A stretch of 5,251 bases of DNA from an uncultured Bacillota bacterium (GCA_946612055.1 CAMOEH010000149.1:1-5251); one strand, 5' to 3'; counted from the first letter of the stretch, positions 1-5,149 are shown. The notes: generated by a model not told the origin, from the letters alone. Program-made: numbers and translations.

Positions 1-711
1 GTTGTAGGCTTTGACAACGCGCACCCCGTCTAGATTTTGGGATAAGGCATCGACGACAACAGCTTCGGCATCATCGCTTTTGCGGTATTTCTTTCTGACT
101 TGTTTGATCATGAAGAAGGAATAGACGAAGAAGAAGGGCAATATGGCAAAGGAAGCTAACGTCAATTTCCAAGAGATTTGAAGCAAGATGACGAAACCAA
201 GAGTGACCACGAACAAGGTATAGGTCATCTGGGAGGTCTGCATCATCATGAAGCGGCGCACCAAATCCAGGTCACGGGTCGCGGTTTGGATGAGGTCTCC
301 TTCTTTTTGGGATTTATAGGAGGCATATTCCATCGCGTTGATCCGCGAAAAAACCTCTAGCTGCATCGTCTTGAAAATCTTCGAAGCGGCTTTTGCCCGA
401 GCGAAATTCCTTGCGATCAAGAAAGAAGCCGACGATAAAGCCGAGGCAGAGACCGCAATTGGCAAGATGAAGGTATGGTCATAAAGCCAAGAAGCCCCGT
501 TTCCCCCCGATAAAAGGGCGATCACGGCTTTTTCCAGATAGACCGCTTGATCTAGTTCATGGGTTAATGTATCAACCAAAACTTTGGAAAGGAATGTCGT
601 GAAAACGGAGAAGAAGACGACCATGAATTGAAAAAAGAACATCGAAAGATAGATGCCCCAGTTTCCGCGAATCATCCTTTTGTAGATCGAGAAAAGGTTT
701 TTCATGGTCAT
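1..711 (-). CDS. ABC exporter subunit, N-terminal membrane domain (partial, cut by window edge)
   Basis: The visible 237 residues are the transmembrane domain of an ABC exporter half-transporter; the ATPase domain lies beyond the left edge. Read on the minus strand, the protein starts MTMKNLFSIYKRMIRGNW and is open to position 1. Hydrophobic segments lie near residues 18-40, 80-100 and 163-202. The stretch GDLIQTATRDLDLVRRF (about 138-154) matches the GDL-x-R-x-T-x-D-x-x-x-V segment of the ABC membrane family, and NLDGVRVVKAYN at the visible end matches its coupling-helix region. Two starts are possible, ATG at 709-711 or ATG at 703-705; neither has a good ribosome site, and a -10-like box ends only three bases before the first. 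It is divergent from a TetR gene that probably represses it. The substrate cannot be told from this half; multidrug or toxin export is the usual role of such loci. Family call is firm, start is not. Confidence 0.9.
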   Translation of the reverse strand, partial: MTMKNLFSIYKRMIRGNWGIYLSMFFFQFMVVFFSVFTTFLSKVLVDTLTHELDQAVYLEKAVIALLSGGNGASWLYDHTFILPIAVSASALSSASFLIARNFARAKAASKIFKTMQLEVFSRINAMEYASYKSQKEGDLIQTATRDLDLVRRFMMMQTSQMTYTLFVVTLGFVILLQISWKLTLASFAILPFFFVYSFFMIKQVRKKYRKSDDAEAVVVDALSQNLDGVRVVKAYN

Positions 712-714
712 ATT

Positions 715-743
715 ACTTTACACACGCAACCGCGCGGATGCAA
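715..743 (-). promoter_or_regulatory. Probable promoter of the ABC exporter gene
   Basis: On the minus strand, TTGCAT (738-743) and TAAAGT (715-720) are separated by exactly 17 bases. The predicted transcription start falls at or just inside the two candidate start codons (709-711, 703-705), so the mRNA would have little or no leader. The -35 box overlaps the palindrome at 726-741. The -10 box is only a moderate match to TATAAT. Confidence 0.5.
726..741. promoter_or_regulatory. Candidate TetR operator (GC-rich palindrome)
   Basis: Sixteen bases, GCAACCGCGCGGATGC, form a palindrome with seven of eight pairs matching; the core CCGCGCGG (730-737) is perfect. It fills the spacer between the -35 and -10 boxes of the exporter promoter and touches the -35 box. 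TetR-family repressors normally bind such short palindromes over the promoter of a divergent transporter gene. No second copy was found at the tetR promoter, so autoregulation is not shown. Function is inferred from position and symmetry. Confidence 0.5.
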
Positions 744-812
744 AACCGATGATGGATGGAAACAAATTTTATGCAAAAGAGTTTCTTTTGGTTTAAATCT
801 CGTTTTAGATAC

Positions 813-840
813 TTGAAAAAAGGAAACGCGATTTTACAAT
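813..840 (+). promoter_or_regulatory. Promoter of the TetR gene, placed for a leaderless mRNA
   Basis: TTGAAA (813-818) and TACAAT (835-840) are separated by 16 bases, a good sigma-A-type promoter. The -10 box ends six bases before the ATG at 847, so transcription would begin at about the start codon itself. The bases between (ggcctc) hold no Shine-Dalgarno sequence. An imperfect inverted repeat, ATCT-6-AGAT, lies just upstream at 797-810. Confidence 0.65.
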
Positions 841-846
841 GGCCTC

Positions 847-1428
847 ATGAGAAGAACATCACCAGATCGCGATGTGAAAAATGAAATCGCGGAAGAATTT
901 ATTCGTCAATTTAACCAAAAAGGCGTGGATTTGACCCTTGATGAAATCTGTCAAGCCATCCACATTTCGAAAAAGACCATCTACCGTTATTATGGCGGGA
1001 AAGATGATATTTACGATTACATTTTGAGCCAGATCGCGAAAGAAATCGCCGAAACCCAAGATCGGATTTCTGCCGATGAGAGTATCCCGCTGAAAGAGCG
1101 TCTATATCGTGCTTTGACGATTCAATCCTCCTGGGAAGCGAAGATCGAAATATCGCGTCTAATGGAATTAAAAGATGGCGAACCCGCGTTCTATCAAAAG
1201 GTTTTGGCTTCTTATGAAGTCAAATGGGATAACATTTTCCGCCTTCTTGATGAAGGTAAAGCAACCGGCTTGGTGAGAAAAGATCTTGATACCGCCTTCT
1301 TGGTCACCCTGTTAACTCGCGGGATGCAGGCTATTTTCGGGTCTGGAGTCTTCTCTTCCATGAGCTACCACGAAGCCCTGGAACAAATGGTCAAAGTGGT
1401 GCTTAACGGCGTTCTTGTTTCCGCCTAA
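847..1428 (+). CDS. TetR/AcrR-family transcriptional regulator
   Basis: This 193-residue protein has the size and layout of a TetR-family repressor: an N-terminal DNA-binding domain followed by a helical ligand-binding and dimerisation domain. The helix-turn-helix is clear at about residues 31-51 ([20 protein letters not shown]), with the family's typical [12 protein letters not shown] recognition helix and the following K-D-D-I-Y-D-Y-I helix. The C-terminal part is diverse, as usual, and does not reveal the ligand. The ATG at 847 is chosen because the DNA-binding domain begins soon after it; there is no Shine-Dalgarno site, and a promoter -10 box ends at 840, so translation is probably leaderless. 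The gene is divergent from one ABC exporter gene and is followed 101 bases later by the ruins of a second, so it most likely controls export. Family call is strong; target is inferred. Confidence 0.93.
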   Translation: MRRTSPDRDVKNEIAEEFIRQFNQKGVDLTLDEICQAIHISKKTIYRYYGGKDDIYDYILSQIAKEIAETQDRISADESIPLKERLYRALTIQSSWEAKIEISRLMELKDGEPAFYQKVLASYEVKWDNIFRLLDEGKATGLVRKDLDTAFLVTLLTRGMQAIFGSGVFSSMSYHEALEQMVKVVLNGVLVSA

Positions 1429-1432
1429 TTTT

Positions 1433-1449
1433 TGGCGAATTATTCGTCA
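1433..1449. repeat. Near-perfect palindrome just after tetR
   Basis: TGGCGAAT and ATTCGTCA flank a single central T, pairing at seven of eight positions. It begins five bases after the tetR stop codon. The one-base centre makes an RNA hairpin unlikely, so a protein-binding site is the more natural reading, possibly an old operator for the broken ABC gene downstream. It does not resemble the palindrome at 726-741, so TetR binding is not supported by sequence similarity. Confidence 0.3.
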
Positions 1450-1473
1450 TTGTCCAATCGTTCTTAAAGAGGC

Positions 1474-1524
1474 CTTGCCAAAACGCTCGGCTTCTTTATA
1501 TTTATTAATACTGCCTTTGGCAAG
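1474..1524. repeat. 9-bp inverted repeat before the ABC remnant
   Basis: CTTGCCAAA (1474-1482) is perfectly complementary to TTTGGCAAG (1516-1524), 33 bases apart. The right arm runs into a 10-base palindrome GCAAGCTTGC (1520-1529) directly before the remnant's ATG at 1530. It may be an old regulatory site or leader hairpin of that gene; there is no T-run to make it a terminator. Confidence 0.35.
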
Positions 1525-1529
1525 CTTGC

Positions 1530-1963
1530 ATGTTTTACCTATTCAAATACCTCAAATGAAAACAATGGCTCTTCTTGGCCATCGCTGCCGGACTAATCGT
1601 CTTGCTTCGTTGCCAGAAGGAGTGGATACCTTCATCGATGAGGGGTCATCTTTATCCGAAGGCCAAAAGCAGCAGCTGACGATTGCTCGTGGCATGATCA
1701 AAGATTCGCCGATGCTCATTCTTGATGAAGCGACTTCTTCCGTTGATACCCGCACGGAGAAGAAAATCCAAAAGGCTATGGATGAATTAACTAAGGGCAG
1801 GACAAGCTTCGTTATCGCCCACCGTTTATCCACCATCAAGAACGCGGATATCATCCTCGTCATGAAAGATGGCGACATCGTAGAGCAGGGAACGCATCAC
1901 GAATTGTTAAGCAAGCAAGGGTTCTACGCCGAGCTATATAATTCACAATTCCAGCCAATTTAA
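1530..1963 (+). pseudogene. Internally deleted ABC exporter gene (N-terminal scrap joined to C-terminal ATPase fragment)
   Basis: Two pieces of one exporter gene remain. From ATG 1530, the frame reads MFYLFKYLK, then TGA (1557-1559), then [16 protein letters not shown], which is typical of the start and first membrane helix of an ABC exporter. From about 1604 a different frame encodes the end of an ATPase domain: [10 protein letters not shown], signature LSEGQ, Walker [10 protein letters not shown] with D-loop SSVD, H-loop AHRLST, and the usual ending YAELYNSQF before TAA at 1961-1963. The Walker A loop, Q-loop and nearly all of the membrane domain are missing; about 150 of the usual 580-620 residues survive. 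An open frame from 1415 covers the ATPase piece, but its first 60 residues have no family resemblance. An in-frame stop, a frame change and the loss of Walker A make a working transporter impossible. It probably was the partner of the exporter at the left edge. Confidence 0.85.
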
Positions 1964-2006
1964 AAACCCGCAAAAACGGAATAAAAACTCCTAATTGCGG
2001 TTTTTT
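1962..2006 (+). terminator. Rho-independent terminator after the ABC remnant
   Basis: AAAACCCGCAA (1963-1973) pairs with TTGCGGTTTT (from 1995) apart from one bulged C, with a 21-base loop, and the right arm runs into six Ts (2001-2006). The stem is short (CCGCAA/TTGCGG core) and the loop long, so strength is uncertain. It overlaps the remnant's stop codon. Confidence 0.6.
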
Positions 2007-2038
2007 CGATTGCATTTTAACGACTAACAAAAAAGAAA

Positions 2039-2073
2039 AATCTAGATTCGCTGCTCGTTTATAAACAAACGAG
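2039..2073. repeat. Cluster of palindromes upstream of the nuclease gene
   Basis: Within 35 bases are a perfect 10-base palindrome AATCTAGATT (2039-2048), a perfect 7-bp inverted repeat CTCGTTT/AAACGAG with a six-base loop (2054-2073), and inside it another 10-base palindrome GTTTATAAAC (2057-2066). The gap before the nuclease has no -35/-10 pair that I would trust. The cluster may be an operator or the leader structure of the nuclease mRNA; no T-run follows, so it is not an obvious terminator. Confidence 0.35.
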
Positions 2074-2092
2074 GGTGCGTTTTCTTTGGCAA

Positions 2093-2109
2093 AGAGGTAA
2101 ACTACCTCT
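2093..2109 (+). promoter_or_regulatory. Leader hairpin that would bury the nuclease ribosome site
   Basis: AGAGGTA (2093-2099) pairs perfectly with TACCTCT (2103-2109) across an AAC loop, ending two bases before the ATG at 2112. The only Shine-Dalgarno-like sequence, AGAGG, lies in the left arm, 14 bases from the start when unfolded. When folded, the site is paired. This would lower translation or make it conditional. Structure is seen; regulatory effect is inferred. Confidence 0.45.
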
Positions 2110-2111
2110 CG

Positions 2112-3740
2112 ATGAAAAAGGCATTGGTTCCAGTTGCGATTTCCTTCCTTTTGCTTTCGTGCGGCTTCCGTCCAAACAAAACGATTTCCTCCTCCGATTC
2201 AAGTGAGGCTTCTTTGCCAACTTCGTCTTCAACAGAAGAGGAATCAACTCTCACCATCGTCACGGATAGCGATAGCTCTACTAGCGAGACTTCTATCCCC
2301 GAACCATCTTCCTCTATATCGAGCGAAGACGAACCTATTTCTTCTATTGACCCACAAAGTGATCCCTCTTCCTCGGAAACCGAATCTAACAAAGAGCCCT
2401 CTTCTGCCGATTCCGAATCTAGCGAAGAGCCCTCTTCTACCGATGTCGAATCTAGCGATGTCTCTTCGTCTGAAATCCCTGTTTTAAGAACGCTTGTTCT
2501 CGATAAAAATAACGGCAAAATCACAGGGAGCTACTCTACTAGTGAAAGTAGATCGCAAGCCACTCTTCCTACGGGAGATCCTTATCTCATCGGTTTCGTT
2601 AACTGCATGGGTTCTTCAACATCTGGCTTTGAATTTGCCCAGATGAAGAAAAGCTCTGGAAGTCTATATTCGCTTACTTCCTTGCCTAGCATTCAATCGA
2701 TCTCGGTGAAATTTAAAACTTCTGACAAATTGAAATTGGAAATCACTTCCTCTACGGATCGTTCCTATCAACTGTCTTTCGATAGCATTACTAGCGGAAA
2801 TACTTATTCTCTTTCCGGGGAAGGAAATTATTTCCGCCTCTATGCCAAATCCAATGCCGTCTATATTGATTCCATCACGATCGTCTATGCGGATTCTTAT
2901 TTCCCCAATCCCGATATTTCTTCTGAGGAACCGTCTTCTTCGGAGGAGCCCTCTTCTTATGAACCCTCTTCCTCTTCTAGCAGCAGTTCCTCCTTTGAAC
3001 CGGCTGATGCTTCGACCTACTATGCTTCGATTAGCTCTTCTGCATCGGGCGCGGCATTAAAAACATCCTTATTCCATTTGATCGAGGATCATGTTAACAA
3101 AGGATATGACTTTGCTTACGAAGCTTATAAGACAACCGATGTTGACGATAACGGAAAGATCATCGATATCTATTCTTCCTATCATTGGGATCCAGAAACC
3201 GATCATCAAGGCGCCCCAGGAAAAGGGAATTACACAGAGGAAGGTCAGCTATTTAACCGCGAGCACACGGTCCCTCAAAGCATCTTCAATGAAGCAGCCC
3301 CAATGAAATCCGATCTTCATCATCTTTTGCCAACCGATGGATACGTGAATAACCGAAGGAGCAATTTCCCCCATAGCGAAGTTACTTCCGTCAAATACAC
3401 TTCAACCAATGGATGTAAATTAGGAACGAGCACCGCCCCCGGCTATAGCGGAACCGCCTTCGAAGTTCCTGATCAATATAAAGGCGACATCGCCCGCATC
3501 TATTTCTATATGGTCACGCGATATGAAGATAAATTGAGCAGCTGGAAAAGCTTTGCCGCCTTTGATCATAATTCCTACCCTGGCCTTTCGAGCTGGGCAA
3601 AGGATTTGTATTTGAAATGGTCGGATGAAGATCCGGTCTCGGATAAAGAAAGAAAACGAAACGACGAAATCTATAAATACCAAGAAAACAGGAATCCCTT
3701 TATCGATCATCCAGAATACGCCCATCGCATTTGGGGATAA
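2112..3740 (+). CDS. Secreted lipoprotein nuclease, endonuclease I family, with Ser-rich linkers
   Basis: The 542-residue protein is predicted to be an outer-surface lipid-anchored nuclease that cuts DNA (possibly RNA) without sequence specificity, for nutrient gain or clearing of extracellular DNA. Order: signal peptide with lipobox LLSC, lipidated Cys17; acidic Ser/Glu/Pro linker, about 24-122, with an 11-residue repeat at 91-112; a beta-rich, unassigned domain, about 123-263; second Ser/Glu linker, about 266-298; endonuclease I domain, about 300-542. In the last, REH (383-385) carries the likely metal-ligand Glu384 and general-base His385; DLHHLLP (401-407) and NNRRSN (413-418) match the family's DLHNL and N-G-D-R-S-N segments, with Asn413 the likely second metal ligand; the IDHPEYAHRIWG ending is also typical. 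Nothing catalytic is missing. ATG 2112 is fixed by the signal peptide. It stands alone between two terminators. The unusual part is the length: the family core is about 200-250 residues. Confidence 0.93.
   Translation: MKKALVPVAISFLLLSCGFRPNKTISSSDSSEASLPTSSSTEEESTLTIVTDSDSSTSETSIPEPSSSISSEDEPISSIDPQSDPSSSETESNKEPSSADSESSEEPSSTDVESSDVSSSEIPVLRTLVLDKNNGKITGSYSTSESRSQATLPTGDPYLIGFVNCMGSSTSGFEFAQMKKSSGSLYSLTSLPSIQSISVKFKTSDKLKLEITSSTDRSYQLSFDSITSGNTYSLSGEGNYFRLYAKSNAVYIDSITIVYADSYFPNPDISSEEPSSSEEPSSYEPSSSSSSSSSFEPADASTYYASISSSASGAALKTSLFHLIEDHVNKGYDFAYEAYKTTDVDDNGKIIDIYSSYHWDPETDHQGAPGKGNYTEEGQLFNREHTVPQSIFNEAAPMKSDLHHLLPTDGYVNNRRSNFPHSEVTSVKYTSTNGCKLGTSTAPGYSGTAFEVPDQYKGDIARIYFYMVTRYEDKLSSWKSFAAFDHNSYPGLSSWAKDLYLKWSDEDPVSDKERKRNDEIYKYQENRNPFIDHPEYAHRIWG
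2382..2458 (+). repeat. 33-bp tandem repeat in the nuclease linker
   Basis: Two full copies (2382-2414, 2415-2447) and the first 11 bases of a third begin GAATCTA and keep the block GAGCCCTCTTCT. They encode the 11-residue units ESNKEPSSADS and ESSEEPSSTDV. Identity at the DNA level, not only the protein level, points to recent slippage or unequal exchange. Linker length may therefore vary between strains. Confidence 0.75.
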
Positions 3741-3750
3741 CTCCATTAAC

Positions 3751-3787
3751 AAAAAAAGACATCCCAGCATGAGGGATGTCGTTTTTT
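3751..3787. terminator. Bidirectional terminator between the nuclease and tRNA-Leu
   Basis: GACATCCC (3758-3765) pairs perfectly with GGGATGTC (3773-3780) around a seven-base loop. On the plus strand it is followed by G and six Ts; on the minus strand by seven Ts (3757-3751). It thus can end both the nuclease mRNA, whose stop codon is ten bases upstream, and the convergent tRNA transcript. Confidence 0.92.
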
Positions 3788-3791
3788 CTAT

Positions 3792-3879
3792 TGGTGCCGA
3801 CTGCCGGACTCGAACCGGCATGAGTTTTGAAGCTCGAGGGATTTTAAGTCCCTTGCGTCTACCATTTCGCCAAGTCGGC
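3792..3879 (-). tRNA. tRNA-Leu (anticodon UAA)
   Basis: Read on the minus strand, this 88-base gene has acceptor arms GCCGACT and AGTCGGC followed by an encoded ACCA. The anticodon stem AGGGA/TCCCT encloses CTTAAAA, giving anticodon TAA (3846-3844), which reads UUA and, by wobble, UUG. A long variable arm with a GAG/CTC stem is diagnostic of a class II (Leu-type) tRNA, and the T arm GCCGG-TTCGAGT-CCGGC is intact. It lies 39 bases downstream of the methyltransferase gene on the same strand and ends before a strong terminator. I see no convincing separate promoter, so cotranscription is possible. Confidence 0.97.
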
Positions 3880-3918
3880 TTATAAAGCCCGCGAGCAATA
3901 TTTTGCCACGATTTGCGC

Positions 3919-4656
3919 TCAAGGTTTAGCAAAAAAAGAAAAATCTGATTTTTGAGCGAATTCGTAAATCCCAATTGCGGCCGCATTATCGAGATTAAGA
4001 CTATCGATATAAGGGGTGTGTGGAATCAATACTGGCGTCCCTTTTTCGAGGAAAGAAGCAGGGAGTCCAGTGGCCTCATTTCCAAAAATGATCGACCACG
4101 GGGATTGGATTTTGACTTCATGCAACGCCGTCTTGGCTTGAAGCATAAATGGATAGAGGTGGTGGCTAGGATGATCTTTTTCGTATTGGGCGAAATCATC
4201 ATAGAGACGATAACGAATATGGAATAGTGCCCCCATCGATGCACGAACCACTTTTGGATCGAATAAATCAGAAGCAGGGCGGATGATGACCAAATCATTG
4301 ATTCCAAAGCCGACGCAAGAACGGATGATTGTTCCCAGATTGCCCATGTTAGAAGGGTTGACCAAGACAACATGGTTATGCTCTTTGGAAAGATCGTCTT
4401 CGAATTTGGCGAATTCGGCGACGACCATCGTATTGTCTTTTTGGGAAAGGTCTTTGAAGATCTTTTTATTATTCTCGATGACGGCAACATGGTTTTCCTT
4501 TGCTAAGGCTAGAAGGCGATGATAGGTGTCGTCTCTTTTTTGTTTCTCGGAAATATAAAGCCGTTTGATTAATTCTGGCCGTGTTTTGAATAATTCGAAG
4601 GTAAGGGTAGTGCCTAGAGCAAACGAAGTTGTCCCGCTTTTTTCGTATTTGATCAT
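3919..4656 (-). CDS. SpoU/TrmH-family RNA 2'-O-methyltransferase
   Basis: This 245-residue protein is predicted to transfer a methyl group from S-adenosylmethionine to a ribose 2'-hydroxyl of rRNA or tRNA; the target base cannot be told. The three SPOUT motifs are present in order: motif 1 NPSNMGNLGTIIRS (about 100-113), with the catalytic Arg112; motif 2 IIFGNEATGLP (189-199); motif 3 IPHTPYIDSLNLDNAAAI (211-228), which form the knotted cofactor site. The N-terminal 80 or so residues resemble the substrate-binding domain usual in this family. ATG at 4654-4656 is preferred: an AAGGA ribosome site lies ten bases upstream. A GTG at 4660-4662 would add two residues but sits only four bases from that site. 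GATAAT (4663-4668) also ends six bases before this ATG and could be a -10 box. Stop is TGA. Neighbours: tRNA-Leu downstream on the same strand, divergent unknown gene upstream. Confidence 0.92.
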   Translation of the reverse strand: MIKYEKSGTTSFALGTTLTFELFKTRPELIKRLYISEKQKRDDTYHRLLALAKENHVAVIENNKKIFKDLSQKDNTMVVAEFAKFEDDLSKEHNHVVLVNPSNMGNLGTIIRSCVGFGINDLVIIRPASDLFDPKVVRASMGALFHIRYRLYDDFAQYEKDHPSHHLYPFMLQAKTALHEVKIQSPWSIIFGNEATGLPASFLEKGTPVLIPHTPYIDSLNLDNAAAIGIYEFAQKSDFSFFAKP

Positions 4657-4662
4657 GGCCAC

Positions 4663-4671
4663 ATTATCCTT
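4663..4671 (-). promoter_or_regulatory. Methyltransferase start signals: AAGGA ribosome site overlapping a -10-like GATAAT
   Basis: On the minus strand AAGGATAAT lies just before the start. AAGGA (4671-4667) is a normal ribosome site for ATG 4656. GATAAT (4668-4663) is one base from the TATAAT consensus and is six bases from the ATG, but no good -35 box is found 16-18 bases above it. The two readings exclude each other in part; the ribosome-site reading is the safer one. Confidence 0.4.
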
Positions 4672-4697
4672 TTCTTAAACAGGAAAAGAAACTTTTT

Positions 4698-4727
4698 TTG
4701 AAAATCGCCTCTTTTTCTCCCTATAGA
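4698..4727 (+). promoter_or_regulatory. Probable promoter of the 132-residue gene
   Basis: TTGAAA (4698-4703) and TATAGA (4722-4727) are separated by 18 bases. Start of transcription would be near 4733-4735, leaving a leader of about ten bases that still carries part of the GGAGG ribosome site. The spacing is slightly long and the -10 box imperfect. Confidence 0.45.
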
Positions 4728-4730
4728 TAA

Positions 4731-4737
4731 AGGGAGG
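4731..4737 (+). promoter_or_regulatory. Strong ribosome site, possibly paired in a hairpin
   Basis: AGGGAGG lies six bases before ATG 4744 and fixes that start. CTCCCT (4717-4722) is perfectly complementary to AGGGAG (4731-4736) with an eight-base loop, so a transcript beginning upstream of 4717 would hide the site. A transcript from the promoter at 4698-4727 would lack the left arm and leave it free. Confidence 0.7.
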
Positions 4738-4743
4738 GCATTT

Positions 4744-5142
4744 ATGCAAAAAGAATCATCATTGGTCGTTGGAAAAATCACCAAACAGGTCGAGGATTTG
4801 CTTCGCTTCACTATCCTTCATGACAACAAAGTCTATTTGGAGGAAGAGGAATTAAACCAAATGGCAAAGGATTATCCATCTTCTTATCTTAGACGCGTAG
4901 AAGAAATCTCTTCGATCCTTCAGCATCCTGATTTCGTGGGGAAGAAAGGAGAAGAGCTCCATTATTTCCGCTTCTATTACTTAAGTAACGGCTTTTCTTG
5001 TTATGACGTGACCTTAATTCGGAAAGGAAGGCCAAAGAAATGGTGCTTTCTTTCCTTTGCTCCGAGAAAAGAATTCAAGGAAATCCTGCCTTTAGAACGC
5101 TACCCAGTTGTTTTAAGAAGAAAAAAGAAAGAAGCGATATAA
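4744..5142 (+). CDS. Hypothetical 132-residue basic protein
   Basis: I do not recognise this family with certainty. The protein has no signal peptide or membrane segment and ends in a very basic tail (LRRKKKEAI). The N-terminal half is helical and charged (about 10-60, EEEELNQMAKDYPSSYLRRVEE). The C-terminal half looks like an alpha-beta domain: ISSILQHPDFVG (55-66), then alternating hydrophobic strands around YFRFYYLSNGFSCYDVTLI (about 74-92) and KKWCFLSFAP (98-107). An HPD/PDFV turn followed by strands ending in a W-x-F-x-S-F strand faintly recalls the Barnase-EndoU-ColicinE5-RelE nuclease fold seen in phage and polyvalent proteins, but no catalytic residues can be assigned, so this is only a hint. 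Codon use matches the neighbours. A strong ribosome site fixes the start. The next gene begins seven bases after its stop. A real gene with good confidence; function unknown. Confidence 0.8.
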   Translation: MQKESSLVVGKITKQVEDLLRFTILHDNKVYLEEEELNQMAKDYPSSYLRRVEEISSILQHPDFVGKKGEELHYFRFYYLSNGFSCYDVTLIRKGRPKKWCFLSFAPRKEFKEILPLERYPVVLRRKKKEAI

Positions 5143-5143
5143 T
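5138..5143 (+). promoter_or_regulatory. Perfect -10 box TATAAT embedded in the preceding stop codon
   Basis: TATAAT overlaps the TAA (5140-5142) of the upstream gene and ends six bases before the GTG at 5150, the same geometry as at tetR. No acceptable -35 hexamer lies 16-18 bases upstream (that stretch is AAGAAG-like) and there is no TG extension, so the box could be chance in an A/T-rich gene end. Confidence 0.4.
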
Positions 5144-5149
5144 GGAAGC

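Noticed and set aside
178..816. Two small plus-strand frames over the left-edge exporter gene
   Set aside because: They are antisense to a well-supported transporter domain, and the second runs into the tetR promoter region.
1557..1559. TGA inside the ABC remnant as evidence that UGA encodes tryptophan
   Set aside because: All twelve tryptophans seen in the intact genes are TGG, the methyltransferase ends naturally at TGA, and the remnant is also frame-shifted and deleted, so TGA is best read as decay.
1415..1963. A 182-residue intact small ATPase protein starting at 1415
   Set aside because: The first 60 residues overlap the tetR end and resemble nothing, Walker A is absent, and another frame in that part encodes a recognisable exporter N-terminus.
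2010..2065. A nuclease promoter from TTGCAT (2010), TAGATT (2043) or TATAAA (2060)
   Set aside because: No pair of -35 and -10 boxes has acceptable sequence and 16-18 base spacing.
2054..2088. CTCGTTT/AAACGAG hairpin as a second terminator
   Set aside because: The right arm is followed by GGTGCG rather than a T-run on the plus strand, and on the minus strand the T-rich stretch is too far from the stem.
2102..2524. A 140-residue Ser/Glu-rich protein on the minus strand
   Set aside because: It is the mirror of the low-complexity Ser/Glu linker codons of the nuclease and has no start signals of its own.
3895..3922. A separate promoter for tRNA-Leu (TTGAGC-16-TATTGC, minus strand)
   Set aside because: The -10 match is only three of six and the boxes overlap the methyltransferase stop codon; not strong enough to call.
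3420..3986. A 188-residue minus-strand protein across the nuclease end, terminator and tRNA
   Set aside because: It would run through a strong terminator and a tRNA gene, and its sequence is the antisense of both; no family resemblance.
4026..4490. A 154-residue minus-strand frame inside the methyltransferase
   Set aside because: It is an out-of-frame shadow of a gene with all three family motifs.
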